From: Terrimesophilobacter mesophilus
GTDB taxonomy: Bacteria > Actinomycetota > Actinomycetes > Actinomycetales > Microbacteriaceae
Direction: 5' to 3'
DNA: 64,000 bases
Assembly (NCBI RefSeq): GCF_014200375.1
Contig: NZ_JACHBP010000001.1
Location: 868,001 to 932,000, forward strand
Shown here: positions 1 to 11,437 of the stretch, one piece after another
Layout of the letters: every line of letters starts with the position of its first letter
How positions within the stretch are numbered: the stretch's first letter is position 1
Position numbers and translations under genes: made by a program
Notes under the pieces: generated by a model
Told to the model about the DNA's origin: nothing
The model's database searches: none
What the model saw: the letters and a program-made list of their open reading frames with translations, nothing else

Positions 1-2394
<2,394 letters not shown>

Positions 2395-2418
2395 GGATAA
2401 CTCCCATTACGATTTCCG

Positions 2419-2467
2419 GGCTGATCGCGGCAGGCTCACGCCGCTGTTCAGCCAACAACACAGCCTA
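2419..2467 (-). promoter_or_regulatory. Probable secA promoter -10 and 5'-UTR hairpin
   Basis: On the minus strand a -10-like TAGGCT occupies 2467-2462, placing a transcription start near 2455. Immediately downstream is a nested inverted repeat. Outer arms GGCTGA (2419-2424) and TCAGCC (2448-2453) enclose inner arms GCGGC (2427-2431) and GCCGC (2440-2444). The predicted secA message would therefore begin at the base of a stable hairpin, about 60 bases before the GTG start. The same hairpin could instead be a weak terminator for hpf, but no U-tract follows it. I found no convincing -35. The structure is seen directly; the role is inferred. Confidence 0.45.
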
Positions 2468-2496
2468 ACCTGCGACGCTGGGGGCTCGCGCAACCG

Positions 2497-3174
2497 TCAC
2501 CGTCGCCCGCGGCGCTTCCCCTGTTCCTCGTTGTGCTCGAGGTCGAGGCCGATGACACCGTAATCCCAGCCCTTGCGACGGTAGACGACGCTCGGCCGGT
2601 CCGTCTCGGCATCGATGAAGAGGTAGAAGTCGTGGCCCACCAGCTCCATCCGGTACAGCGCATCGTCGACCGTCATGGGGGTGGCGGGGAACACCTTCTT
2701 CCGGATGACGACAGGGCTCCACTCCTCCTCCGTCTCCTCCTCGGCGATGATGGGGATCGCGCCGGTCGACACGCGTTCCAGGACTTCCGGGTCGACCGGT
2801 GTGATGTCGACGACCTTGAATCCGTCGCCGCTCGCCTCCCTCAGAGACACCGGACGGCGCTTGCCGCTCTTGTGCAGCTTTGTGCGGTCCTTCGCCCGGC
2901 GAATCCGCTCCATCAACTTGTCGAATGCGAGGTCGAACGCGGCGTACTTGTCCGAGCCGACGGCCTCCGACCGCACGAGCGGACCCGGTCCGATGAGGGT
3001 CAACTCCACCCGATCGTCGCCGGAGGACCCGTTCTTCTCGTTGTGGCGGGAGACCTTCACTTCGAACGCGAGCGCCTTGTCCGCGAGATGGGCGACCTTC
3101 TCGGATTTCTCTTCCGCATAATCGCGGAACCGATCGGTGATCCCGAGCCCCAGACCGTTGATGGAAACTTCCAT
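2497..3174 (-). CDS. hpf: Long-form ribosome hibernation promoting factor (HPF/RaiA)
   Basis: This protein of 225 residues binds the decoding centre of the 30S subunit and dimerises ribosomes into inactive 100S particles when growth slows. Residues 1-100 form the beta-alpha-beta ribosome-binding domain (MEVSINGLGLGITDRFRDYA at the start). A charged linker follows, then a C-terminal dimerisation domain of about 60 residues with the typical segments PMTVDDALYRMELVGHDFYL and DYGVIGL. The length matches long HPF, not the short HPF/YfiA forms. The ATG is preceded by GGGAGG at a good distance. It lies between comF and secA, an order common in high-GC Gram-positives. Confidence 0.95.
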   Translation of the reverse strand: MEVSINGLGLGITDRFRDYAEEKSEKVAHLADKALAFEVKVSRHNEKNGSSGDDRVELTLIGPGPLVRSEAVGSDKYAAFDLAFDKLMERIRRAKDRTKLHKSGKRRPVSLREASGDGFKVVDITPVDPEVLERVSTGAIPIIAEEETEEEWSPVVIRKKVFPATPMTVDDALYRMELVGHDFYLFIDAETDRPSVVYRRKGWDYGVIGLDLEHNEEQGKRRGRR

Positions 3175-3239
3175 GTCGTCCTCCCAGTCTTCTGCTGCGC
3201 GCCTGCCCAGCGAAACCAGGCGGTTGGATCGCGCCTCTT

Positions 3240-3953
3240 TCAGCCACCGTAGCCGCCGTTCCTGTGGATGTCACGTGCGGATTCCGCGCTGTCTCCGGCG
3301 ACGCCATTCCTGCGCGGAGTCGAGGCGAGTGTTGCGGCCGCGACGACATCGCCGCCCGCTGCGCGAATCGCCCGCGCGGCCTCTGAGATCGTCGCGCCGG
3401 TCGTGACGACATCGTCGACGATCAGGAACCTGCGCCCGGAGAGCGAGACTCTCGCGGACATCGACCCGCGCAGGTTGGTCTCGCGATGGGAGCGGTCGAG
3501 CAGCTTCTGCTGGGCGACCGCTCCGGTGTGCACGAGCACGCGCGACCCTCGAAATCCCGCCGACCGGAGCAGGGTCTCCACGGGTGAGTAGCCGCGTCTC
3601 CTTCTCGCGGCGAAGCCGGCGGGCACGGCGCACACCTCGATGCCGGGGGAACCCGAGGGGGCATCGGCGACCGCGAGCTCCATGGCGGTGCGAAGGAGCG
3701 GGCCGAGCGGGCGGGCGACATCCGTCCTCCCGTGCTCCTTGAGCTGCAGGATGACCGTGCGGGCGATCTCCTCGTAGCGCGTCGCACTCGTGACCGCCAC
3801 GCCGCAGTCCAGGATGCTGCGCGTCGCCTCGCCCGCGACGCCCACCCTGCACACGCCGCACAGCACGCGATCCGGCGCACCGCATCCTGCGCAGGAGACG
3901 GGAAAGAGGACGGCGACGGCGTCGAGGGCTGCCTCCCTGACCGCGTGGAGCAT
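3240..3953 (-). CDS. ComF family phosphoribosyltransferase-like protein
   Basis: The protein has the two parts typical of ComF. A short zinc ribbon carries Cys 21, 24, 32 and 35 (SCAGCG and LCGVC). A type I phosphoribosyltransferase fold follows, with the PRPP-binding motif FLIVDDVVTTGAT near the end. In naturally competent bacteria ComF helps DNA uptake; in actinobacteria its role is not established. I start at the ATG at 3953 (237 residues), where family homology begins. The frame stays open upstream to 4121, and an ATG at 4019 is possible, but the extra residues are basic and unlike the family and would run into lpqB. No strong ribosome-binding site decides between them. It is probably cotranscribed with lpqB upstream. 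Confidence 0.8.
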   Translation of the reverse strand: MLHAVREAALDAVAVLFPVSCAGCGAPDRVLCGVCRVGVAGEATRSILDCGVAVTSATRYEEIARTVILQLKEHGRTDVARPLGPLLRTAMELAVADAPSGSPGIEVCAVPAGFAARRRRGYSPVETLLRSAGFRGSRVLVHTGAVAQQKLLDRSHRETNLRGSMSARVSLSGRRFLIVDDVVTTGATISEAARAIRAAGGDVVAAATLASTPRRNGVAGDSAESARDIHRNGGYGG

Positions 3954-4072
3954 CCGGCCAGCCTGCCAGCGGCGGCGATCACGCCGTGGCTGATCGAGTC
4001 CCGCGGTGAGTTCCCGCATACGCGACCCTGTGTGGAGGAGCACCATGTGGCGACGCGTCGTGAGAAGGAGCG

Positions 4073-5782
4073 TCAGCGCTGGGTGGCGATGAGGTCCACT
4101 TTCGGCGTCGCCGATTGCCAACCGCTTCCGCGCGGCGATTGCAGATGCTTGTCCGCGCTGAGGACGCGCAGCCCCGTCTTGCCGTTACCCCCGACGATCG
4201 CCACAGAAGGAGACGGGCGGCCGAGCGACGTCTGCTGACCGCCGACCTCGAAGGCCGTCACGAGCGCGACGCCGTCCGACGCCGTGAGAGTCGCGATCGA
4301 TGACTGGTCGATCCAGGCGGCATCGATGGCGTCATCCGAATCGATGTGGGCGTCGAGGACGGAGGGTCCGATGCTCGTCGGAATGTACCCATGGGAGGCG
4401 TCGCGAATGATCGCGGAAACGATGAGCCTCGGGCCGGCCGGAGTGTCGAGCAGGATCGCCACGCGGGAGTTGTCCTGCGCAATGTCGAGCGACACGATGC
4501 GGGCTCCTGCGGGCAGGCTGGCGGCGACCGGATGAGCGTCGCCGTTGAAATCGAACGCGACGATCGAATGGGGTGAGGACTTCTGAACGGACCAGACGAA
4601 TCCGAAGTCGTCGATCGACGGAGCGATCAGACCGCCCCGATCGTCGAGCTTCTTCGGATCTGAATCCCCCGCCCGCACGAGGAACACACCGTCTGCGTTG
4701 AGGACGGCCGCCGCAGCGACGCCGACTCCCGTCGAGACGGCCAGCGGCGACAGCGCGACGATCTTGCTGCTGACACCGGAGATCTGGCTCACCTCGCCCG
4801 CCGCGAGATACCCGAACGCTCCCTCGGCCAGGACGAGCGGCCGCTGGTCGACCGAACGCTGCACGACCGGGCTGTCGGAGCCGAGCGGTCGGATGGCGAG
4901 GATCGAATCGGCGACCGAGATCTCCACGCTCGCGATGCCCGGCACAGAGGCCAGACTCTCCGAGAGCTGGAGCTGCATGAGCTGGCGTTGACGCGTGTCC
5001 GCTCCCGCCGCCTCCGTCGTGAGATCCACCTGGGCGACGGTGGAGTCGATCGAGACTGTCGTGCCAGGGGTCAGCTGGCTTCCGTCCGGGAACTGCGAGA
5101 CGACGGCGCCCTTCAGCCACTCGGGTGGCCCGGCCAGCAGCGCGCTCACGATGCGCGTCGCGGTGGTACCGCCCGGAAACCATCTCTCATCCGGGACGAG
5201 GTATCGCAGGCTCAGGTCGTAGAAGTACAGCGCGTGCTTGCTGAAGATCGTGAGGAAGGTGCTGAGCGGGAGCACGATTCCCGGAGGAGCCTGGCTGATC
5301 CGCCACTGGTCCTTCTCCTTCACGAACTGGAACTGGAGCGTCTGGGTCGCCAGGCTCGCGGACGAATACGCGCCGAACTCGTCGAGTTGCGCCGAGGTCG
5401 TGAACGTGTAGTCCATCGTCTTCGAGTCCACCGTCGAGATCGTCGGGCTTCCGGTGCGGATGAACACGCTCTGGCGGGGGTCCCACTCCTTCTTGAAGTC
5501 CGAGCTCAGGAACTTGCGGGCGACGTCGTAGTCTCCCTGCGGGCCGGTGAACGCCGCCACGAACCCCTCGAGGATCGCGCGCTGGTCGGCATCCTTCGCA
5601 GGACCGAGCGGATTGAAGATGAAGTCGCCCGTCGGTTCATCGGTGAACGGGTCGCCGGCCTGCACCCCGCCGGATGTCGGAATCCCACCGCAGGCCGCGA
5701 GCGCGAACGACAGGACCGCGATGACCCCTGCCGCTACGAGTCGCGCGCCCCTGTCACGCCTCCCACTTGTTCGTCCAGTCAT
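4073..5782 (-). CDS. lpqB: LpqB lipoprotein, accessory of the MtrAB two-component system
   Basis: LpqB is a secreted lipoprotein that, in mycobacteria, interacts with the extracellular part of the sensor kinase MtrB and tunes MtrA output. The 569-residue product has a basic N-terminus, a hydrophobic segment and a lipobox ending LAAC, with Cys31 as the predicted lipidation site. Next comes a GerMN-like region (about residues 200-300, containing TTATRIVSALLAGP), then a C-terminal beta-propeller-like region. The ATG at 5782 overlaps the 3' end of mtrB by 29 bases, so the two are probably translationally coupled. Position, length and order mtrA-mtrB-lpqB all match the actinobacterial operon. Confidence 0.93.
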   Translation of the reverse strand: MTGRTSGRRDRGARLVAAGVIAVLSFALAACGGIPTSGGVQAGDPFTDEPTGDFIFNPLGPAKDADQRAILEGFVAAFTGPQGDYDVARKFLSSDFKKEWDPRQSVFIRTGSPTISTVDSKTMDYTFTTSAQLDEFGAYSSASLATQTLQFQFVKEKDQWRISQAPPGIVLPLSTFLTIFSKHALYFYDLSLRYLVPDERWFPGGTTATRIVSALLAGPPEWLKGAVVSQFPDGSQLTPGTTVSIDSTVAQVDLTTEAAGADTRQRQLMQLQLSESLASVPGIASVEISVADSILAIRPLGSDSPVVQRSVDQRPLVLAEGAFGYLAAGEVSQISGVSSKIVALSPLAVSTGVGVAAAAVLNADGVFLVRAGDSDPKKLDDRGGLIAPSIDDFGFVWSVQKSSPHSIVAFDFNGDAHPVAASLPAGARIVSLDIAQDNSRVAILLDTPAGPRLIVSAIIRDASHGYIPTSIGPSVLDAHIDSDDAIDAAWIDQSSIATLTASDGVALVTAFEVGGQQTSLGRPSPSVAIVGGNGKTGLRVLSADKHLQSPRGSGWQSATPKVDLIATQR

Positions 5783-7430
5783 CGTTCACCCCCAAATCGT
5801 CGGTCGGCTCCGCGGGTGGAAGATCGATCGGCGACACCCGGATCGACCGCTCGAGGTCGCGCGGCAGGGTGAGCCGGAAGCACGTGCCGTTGCCGGGCTC
5901 CGACCACACGTCGAGGTAGCCGCGGTGCAGCGAAGTGTCCTCGAGCGAGATCGCGAGGCCGAGGCCCGTTCCGCCGATGGTCCGCTGCCGCGACGGGTCC
6001 GCCCGCCAGAACCGATCGAAGACCCGTGTGAGATCGTCGGTGGCGATGCCGATCCCATGGTCCCGCACGGCGAGCGCGACGGCATCCTCGTTGCTGTCGA
6101 CGGAGACGACGATGGGTTTGCCCTCGCCGTGCTCGATCGCGTTCCCGAGAATGTTGCGCAGGATGCGGCGGATGCGGCGCGCGTCGACCTCGACGTCGAA
6201 ATAGCCGCCGGCCGCGACCACGCGGATGTCGGAGCCCCTCTCGCTCGCGACGAGGCGCATCGAGTCCGCCGCGTCCTCGACGAGCCGGACGAGGTTCGTC
6301 GGCTCGACCTCGAGCTCGACAGCCCCGGCATCGAACCGGCTGACCTCCAAGAGGTCCGCGAGCAGGATCTCGAATCGCTGCACCTGCGTGTGGAGCAACT
6401 CCGCCGTGCGCGCCGTCGCCGCGGGGAACGTCTCCCGCTGGTCGTAGAGCACGTCTCCCGCGAGCCGGATGGTCGTGAGTGGTGTGCGCAGTTCGTGCGA
6501 GACATCCGCGACGAAGCGCTGCTGAAGACGTGAGAGCTCTCCGAGCTTCGTGATCTGCTCCTGGAGGCTGTCGGCCATCCCATTGAACGAGCGGGCGAGG
6601 GTCGCGATGACATCCTCTCCCTTTTCGGGGATCCGTTGTTCCAGCTGGCCGGCGGCGAGTTTCTCGCTCACCTCTGCTGCGACGCGCACGGGGCCGACGA
6701 CGAGCCTCACGACGATATAGGTGACCGCGCCGATGAGGAGGACGAGGGCGAGCCCGCCGAGCAGGAGCGTCTGCTGCACGAACGAGAGGGTCTGCTGGGC
6801 GTCGCCGAGGTCGTAGACGAGGTAGAGCTCGTAGAACCCCGCGTTCGGAACTGTGAGAAGGGAACCGACGGCGATCGCAGGGCGACCGTCATTGAGTTCC
6901 ACCGACTGCCACCAGACGCGCTCTGCTCCCCGGTTGCCCTCCACCGCCGCCTGGAGCTCACTGCTCAGGACGTAATCGGGGAACCCTCGGCTCTGCCCTG
7001 GCTGCATCGTGACGGGGGTCTGCTGCCCAGGCGTGCGGTAGATCGCGACACCGAGTCCGCCGGGGCTCGTCGTCGAACTGCGGATGGTGCTCTGGACGCT
7101 CGCGCTCAGGTACTCGAGGTCCGTGCGGGATGGGTCGGCCGTCGCGAGGTCGCTGTCGAAGACGTTCTGCGCCTGCTCCGTCGCCCTGCTCGACTCCGCA
7201 AGCACCTGCTTCAACCGGGAGTCGAAGAGGTTCCCGCCGATGCTGATCGACATGTACGTGCCGAGGATTGCCACCGCCAGCGCCGAGAGGACCACCGTGA
7301 TGGCGACCGTCCGGAACTGCAGGCTGGCCCGCCAGACGTGGAGGATCCTCGCCGGGAACGACCGCCAGTCCGGCATCCGGACCGCCGGCATCCGGGGCGC
7401 CTGCGGCGAACTATCCGGTTGCGCCGGCAC
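5754..7430 (-). CDS. mtrB: MtrB sensor histidine kinase
   Basis: This is the membrane sensor kinase that phosphorylates MtrA and coordinates cell-wall metabolism with division and replication. The 558 residues contain a first transmembrane helix near 41-60, an extracellular sensor region of about 150 residues, a second helix near 221-245 and a HAMP linker to about 298. The dimerisation box has the phospho-accepting His312 in VSHELRTPLT. The ATPase domain shows NILGNAIEHG, DHGIGIA and GGTGLGLAI. The start codon is a GTG at 7430, which lies inside the last 20 bases of mtrA, indicating coupled translation. The last residues extend past the kinase domain and are acidic. Confidence 0.95.
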   Translation of the reverse strand: MPAQPDSSPQAPRMPAVRMPDWRSFPARILHVWRASLQFRTVAITVVLSALAVAILGTYMSISIGGNLFDSRLKQVLAESSRATEQAQNVFDSDLATADPSRTDLEYLSASVQSTIRSSTTSPGGLGVAIYRTPGQQTPVTMQPGQSRGFPDYVLSSELQAAVEGNRGAERVWWQSVELNDGRPAIAVGSLLTVPNAGFYELYLVYDLGDAQQTLSFVQQTLLLGGLALVLLIGAVTYIVVRLVVGPVRVAAEVSEKLAAGQLEQRIPEKGEDVIATLARSFNGMADSLQEQITKLGELSRLQQRFVADVSHELRTPLTTIRLAGDVLYDQRETFPAATARTAELLHTQVQRFEILLADLLEVSRFDAGAVELEVEPTNLVRLVEDAADSMRLVASERGSDIRVVAAGGYFDVEVDARRIRRILRNILGNAIEHGEGKPIVVSVDSNEDAVALAVRDHGIGIATDDLTRVFDRFWRADPSRQRTIGGTGLGLAISLEDTSLHRGYLDVWSEPGNGTCFRLTLPRDLERSIRVSPIDLPPAEPTDDLGVNDDWTNKWEA

Positions 7431-8091
7431 GATAGCCGACCCCGCGCACGGTCATCACGATCTTCGGGTTGTCGGGATCGTCTTCGATCTTCGCCCTCAG
7501 TCGCTGCACGTGGACGTTCACGAGTCGCGTGTCTGCCTTGTAGTGGTAACCCCACACCTGCTCGAGCAGCATCTCCCGCGTGAACACCTGCTGGGGCCGG
7601 GATGCGAGAGCGAGCAGCAACTCGAATTCGAGGGGGGTGAGGTTGATGCGCTCCTCGCCGCGGCGCACTTCATGCCCTGCGACGTCGAGCACGAGGTCGC
7701 CGATGCGCAGCGTGTCCGTGCTCCCGACCGGGGTCGGACGCAGGCGGGTGCGGATGCGCGCGACGAGCTCCTTCGGATTGAACGGCTTCACGACGTAGTC
7801 GTCTGCACCGCTCTCCAGGCCGCGGACGACGTCGGTCGTGTCCGACTTGGCGGTGAGCATGATGATCGGAACGCCGGACTCCGTGCGGATCTCCGCGCAC
7901 ACCTCGATGCCGTTCTTGCCCGGCAGCATGAGGTCAAGGAGCACCAGATCGGGGCGAGATGACTGGAAGACGGCGAGCGCATCGGTGCCGTCCGCGCAGA
8001 AGACCGGCTCGAAACCCTCGGTGCGCAGCACAATGCCGATCATCTCCGCGAGTGCGGTGTCGTCGTCGACGACGAGAATTCGTGCGGTCAT
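7411..8091 (-). CDS. mtrA: MtrA response regulator
   Basis: MtrA is an OmpR/PhoB-type transcription factor, essential in several actinobacteria, that controls wall hydrolases and division genes. The 226-residue product has a receiver domain beginning MTARILVVDDDTALAE with the phosphorylation site Asp53 in LLDLMLPGKNG. A winged-helix domain from about residue 130 includes LTPLEFELLLALA and VNVHVQRLRAKIE. Two ATG codons lie side by side (8094 and 8091), and I chose the second because it gives the family N-terminus. An AGCAGGA stretch just upstream serves as a modest ribosome-binding site. The reading frame is open further upstream to 8370, but that part is not conserved and overlaps the divergent gene. 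Confidence 0.95.
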   Translation of the reverse strand: MTARILVVDDDTALAEMIGIVLRTEGFEPVFCADGTDALAVFQSSRPDLVLLDLMLPGKNGIEVCAEIRTESGVPIIMLTAKSDTTDVVRGLESGADDYVVKPFNPKELVARIRTRLRPTPVGSTDTLRIGDLVLDVAGHEVRRGEERINLTPLEFELLLALASRPQQVFTREMLLEQVWGYHYKADTRLVNVHVQRLRAKIEDDPDNPKIVMTVRGVGYRAGATG

Positions 8092-8238
8092 CATTCCTGC
8101 TCTTCGTGGGCCCGTCGAGTCCGCCGGGCTTCGATCCTGCTCTCGCACAAGAGTAGTCGAGTGTGAAACGATAATGCGGTGAGGCCGCTCGTCCGCATAC
8201 CGGCGAGGGTGAGTATCGCATCCGGGAGCCAGAATTCC

Positions 8239-8253
8239 ATGAGTGAATCGTGA
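8239..8253 (+). CDS. Four-codon upstream frame overlapping the next gene
   Basis: ATG AGT GAA TCG TGA reads MSES and its stop shares GTGA with the GTG start of the membrane protein at 8250. GGGAG lies ten bases before the ATG, so ribosomes could initiate here and restart on the GTG. Such a short frame may be chance. It is listed because the overlap is exact and the only good ribosome-binding site stands nearer to it than to the GTG. Confidence 0.25.
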   Translation: MSES

Positions 8254-9437
8254 GTGACGAACGCCCGTGGCAGGCGCCGGATGCGCCCCGCGCGAACCCC
8301 GCGCCGCCATCATCGCCGCTCCCCCCTCCGAGCAGCCCGCCGGTACCGGGTCCCCCGGGGTACGGCCCACCCCTTCCCGACCCCGCGCTCGGCGCCGCAG
8401 GAACCGCGTGGGCGCCGCCGCCGAAGCCGGGGCTCATCCCCCTGCGGCCCCTCGACCTCGGCACGATGCTCGGCGCTTCGTTCCGCGTGCTGCGTCGCAA
8501 TCCTCGCCCCACGTTCGGCGCGGCGCTGCTGATTCAGGGCGTGGTGACGATCATCACCACTCTCGCCGTCGGCGGCGCGACCTTCGCGTCGCTCTCACGT
8601 CTCGACTCCGCTGCACCGGACGACGCCGGCGCGATCGTGGCGGGCACGGTGGCGTTCGCCGTGATATCCGCGCTGCTGTCCGTCATCCTCAGCCTCATCG
8701 CCTCCGCCCTCCTGCAGGGCATCATCGTCGTCGAGGTCGCCCGCGGCGCGCTCGGCGAGAAGCTTCGGCTCCGCCAGCTGTGGGGCTTCGCCAGGGGGCG
8801 GATCTGGGCGCTCGTCGGGTGGGCGGCTCTCGTCGCCGCCGCGTTCCTCGTGGTGATCCTGATCTTCGTCGGGATCATCGTGCTCCTGTCCGTCACGCTC
8901 GGTGGCCTCGGGATCCTCCTGAGCGTCATGTTCGGGGTCATCGGCGGTCTCGGTCTCGTCGTACTCGGTTGCTGGATCGGTACGAGGGTCTCGCTCGTTC
9001 CGAGCGCTCTCATCCTCGAACGCCTCCCCCTGCGCGCGGCCATCGTCCGTTCCTGGACGCTCACGCGCGGGTTCTTCTGGAAGGTGTTCGGCATCCAGCT
9101 CCTCGTGATGGTGATCCTGTGGATCGCCTCCAACATCGCACTCACCCCGTTCTCGCTGCTGGCCCCCATCCTGCTCGTCCTCCTCGATCCGAACGGGACG
9201 GGATCGTCCGTCGCGGTCGTCGCGACGGTGGGGGTCTATATCCTCCAGCTCGTGGTGACGGTGGTCCTGAGCGCCATCACCTCGATCATCTCGACCGCGA
9301 CCTCTGCCCTGATCTACCTCGATCTCCGGATGCGAAAAGAGGGCCTGGAGCTCGAACTCGTGAAGTTCGTCGAGGCGCGCCAGGCCGGCTCCGCCTCAAC
9401 GGAGAACCCGTACCTTCGGCCAGTTGCGGTCGCATGA
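8250..9437 (+). CDS. Proline-rich polytopic membrane protein (glycerophosphodiester phosphodiesterase membrane-domain-like)
   Basis: The 395-residue protein opens with a proline-rich cytosolic segment of about 65 residues, followed by a soluble stretch PLDLGTMLGASFRVLRRNPR and about six transmembrane helices. This architecture, with the phrases ALLIQGV and WTLTRGFFWKVFGI, resembles membrane proteins annotated as the integral part of glycerophosphoryl diester phosphodiesterases. No catalytic phosphodiesterase domain is present. The start is the GTG at 8250. The gene begins a five-gene plus-strand run with DUF4129, DUF4350, moxR and DUF58, and its stop overlaps the next start as ATGA. A scaffold or transport role with its neighbours is plausible but not shown. 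Confidence 0.75.
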   Translation: MSDERPWQAPDAPRANPAPPSSPLPPPSSPPVPGPPGYGPPLPDPALGAAGTAWAPPPKPGLIPLRPLDLGTMLGASFRVLRRNPRPTFGAALLIQGVVTIITTLAVGGATFASLSRLDSAAPDDAGAIVAGTVAFAVISALLSVILSLIASALLQGIIVVEVARGALGEKLRLRQLWGFARGRIWALVGWAALVAAAFLVVILIFVGIIVLLSVTLGGLGILLSVMFGVIGGLGLVVLGCWIGTRVSLVPSALILERLPLRAAIVRSWTLTRGFFWKVFGIQLLVMVILWIASNIALTPFSLLAPILLVLLDPNGTGSSVAVVATVGVYILQLVVTVVLSAITSIISTATSALIYLDLRMRKEGLELELVKFVEARQAGSASTENPYLRPVAVA

Positions 9438-10153
9438 TCCTGCCGTTCCTCCCGCTGCTGCCCGGTCTCGCCCTGGATGTCCCGGTCGACCCGGATGGCG
9501 ACCAGGCACGGCAGTGGATCATCGACGAGCTCTCGAAGCCCGAGTACCAGGCCGCCAAGCCCACCTGGTGGGACCTGCTCTTCACGTCGTTCTGGGACTG
9601 GTTCACCTCCCTCGACCTCACCGGCGGCGGCGCACTTCAGACGCCACTCCTGACCGCCCTCATCGTGGTCGTCGCGGCGGCGATCATCACCGCGTTCATC
9701 ATCTTCGGGCGGCCGCGCCGCAATCGTCGCAGCGCGATCATCGGCTCGCTGTTCGGCCAGGACGAGAATCGCGATGCAGCCGCACTGCGCCGTGCCGCGA
9801 GCGCGGCCGCAGCCGAGCGCAACTGGACCCTGGCGATCGAGGAGCTGTTCCGCGCCCTCGCGAGGATGCTCGCGGAGCGGGTGCTCGTGACGACGGATCC
9901 CGGAACGACCGCGCACGGCTTCGCCGCGCGGGCGAGCGCCGTGTTCCCGGACTCCGCCACGCAACTGGACGAGGGGGCGGATGCCTTCGACGCCGTCCGC
10001 TACCTGGGGCGTGATGGAACGGAGCCGGCCTACGAGGCACTCGTCGCCCTCGAACGCACCCTGCGCACGGCGCATCCGGCCCACGCCGAGGGCGGTGGCG
10101 GTCACGCCGGCGCCGGCGCCGTGGTCGACACGGCGACGGGTGCGACCCGATGA
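9434..10153 (+). CDS. DUF4129 domain membrane protein
   Basis: The product has 239 residues. A leader segment MILPFLPLLPGLALDVPVD is followed by a tryptophan-rich stretch (WWDLLFTSFWDWFTS), one transmembrane helix near residues 72-93, and a helical cytosolic C-terminus with ELFRALARMLAERVLV. The C-terminal part matches the DUF4129 pattern found in transglutaminase-linked membrane proteins and in MoxR clusters. The start is fixed by the ATGA overlap with the gene before it, and the stop likewise overlaps the DUF4350 start. Function is unknown. The conserved context suggests that it is a membrane part of a MoxR-AAA chaperone-like system. Confidence 0.8.
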   Translation: MILPFLPLLPGLALDVPVDPDGDQARQWIIDELSKPEYQAAKPTWWDLLFTSFWDWFTSLDLTGGGALQTPLLTALIVVVAAAIITAFIIFGRPRRNRRSAIIGSLFGQDENRDAAALRRAASAAAAERNWTLAIEELFRALARMLAERVLVTTDPGTTAHGFAARASAVFPDSATQLDEGADAFDAVRYLGRDGTEPAYEALVALERTLRTAHPAHAEGGGGHAGAGAVVDTATGATR

Positions 10154-11433
10154 CGCTCACGATGAGAAGCGACCTCGACACCACGGTCGTCACGCCCACG
10201 ATCCGCAAGGCGGGAAGGGCAGTGCGCTTCTGGATCATCTCGGGCGGCACGGCGCTCATCATCGCCGTCATCGCCATCGCGATCACCGGCATCGCGGGTG
10301 CCGCCGGCCGACCGCTTTCACCCACGGACCCCCACCCCACGGGGAGCAAGGCGATCGCCCAGGTGCTGCGGGCGCAGGGGGTCACCGTCACGTCGGTCGA
10401 CACGGTGCGCTCGGCCCGGGACGCCGCGGCGGATCCGGCATCCACGACCATCTTTCTGGTCGACGACGACGGCTACCTCGGCTCGTCGAGCCTGCGGGAG
10501 CTCGCTCGGCTCACCGACAACCTCGTGGTCATGACTCCGGATTTCGACACGCTCGACACCCTGGCCCCGGAGATCGCCCTCGCCGGGAACGTCTCAGGGC
10601 TGCTCTCCGCGGACTGCGGCCTTCGTCCGGTTCAGCAGGCAGGGCAGGTGACGGGCACCGGCAGCGGCTTCCGGCTCATTGGAACCGATGCCGACGCGAC
10701 GCAGTGCCTGTCGAGCGGAAACGACATCCACTCGATCATCCAGCTCGCACGTGACGGGAAGCACGTCACCGTCGTGGGCACTCGCGACGCGTTCACTAAC
10801 CAGTTCGTGCAGGACCGCGGGAACGCGGCGCTCGCGCTCGGCCTGCTCGGCCAGACCCGGAACCTCGTCTGGATGCTGCCGTCGATCGACGAGGCGGCTG
10901 CGGAGGGGTACCCGTCGATCGCGGAGCTCACCCCCGGCTGGGTGAGCACTCTCATGGCGCTCCTCGTCATCGCCGTCATCGCGGCCGGGTTCTGGCGCGG
11001 ACGGCGGTTCGGGCCGCTCGTCGTCGAGAACCTTCCGGTCGTGGTCAGGGCGAGCGAGACGATGCATGGACGCGCCCGGCTCTACGAGAAGGCGTCGGCG
11101 AGACTCCACGCCCTGGACGCGCTCCGCATGGGGACGATCGACCGACTCGGCGCCCTGTGCGGGCTGCCGACGGTGGCGAGTGTTGATGACGTCATCCGCG
11201 CCGTCTCACGTGACACCGGACGCCAGGTGCCCGACATCGCGAGCCTCCTCCGCGACGCGGAACCGGGAGGCGAACGCGATTTCATCGCCCTGTCGGATGC
11301 CCTTCTCGACCTCGAGAGGGCGACCGCCGCTGCCACCCGCCCTTCGCGGGCCGCGGCGGGCGGAACAATGGACTCGACGACTCACGCGCACCAGCCACCC
11401 CCGACCGCAACGAACACGAAACAGGGAGAATGA
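10150..11433 (+). CDS. DUF4350 domain protein
   Basis: The 427-residue protein has an N-terminal transmembrane helix (about residues 27-52, WIISGGTALIIAVIAIAIT). An extracytoplasmic region of about 200 residues resembles a ThuA/GATase-like Rossmann fold, with SKAIAQVLRAQGVTVTSVD and the repeated phrase TIFLVDDDGYLGS. A second helix near 258-277 leads to a cytosolic helical tail. This is the DUF4350 arrangement seen beside moxR in mycobacteria and other actinobacteria. The start overlaps the DUF4129 stop as ATGA. The tail is rich in Ala, Thr and Pro. The role is not known. Confidence 0.8.
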   Translation: MTLTMRSDLDTTVVTPTIRKAGRAVRFWIISGGTALIIAVIAIAITGIAGAAGRPLSPTDPHPTGSKAIAQVLRAQGVTVTSVDTVRSARDAAADPASTTIFLVDDDGYLGSSSLRELARLTDNLVVMTPDFDTLDTLAPEIALAGNVSGLLSADCGLRPVQQAGQVTGTGSGFRLIGTDADATQCLSSGNDIHSIIQLARDGKHVTVVGTRDAFTNQFVQDRGNAALALGLLGQTRNLVWMLPSIDEAAAEGYPSIAELTPGWVSTLMALLVIAVIAAGFWRGRRFGPLVVENLPVVVRASETMHGRARLYEKASARLHALDALRMGTIDRLGALCGLPTVASVDDVIRAVSRDTGRQVPDIASLLRDAEPGGERDFIALSDALLDLERATAAATRPSRAAAGGTMDSTTHAHQPPPTATNTKQGE

Positions 11434-11437
11434 CCAG

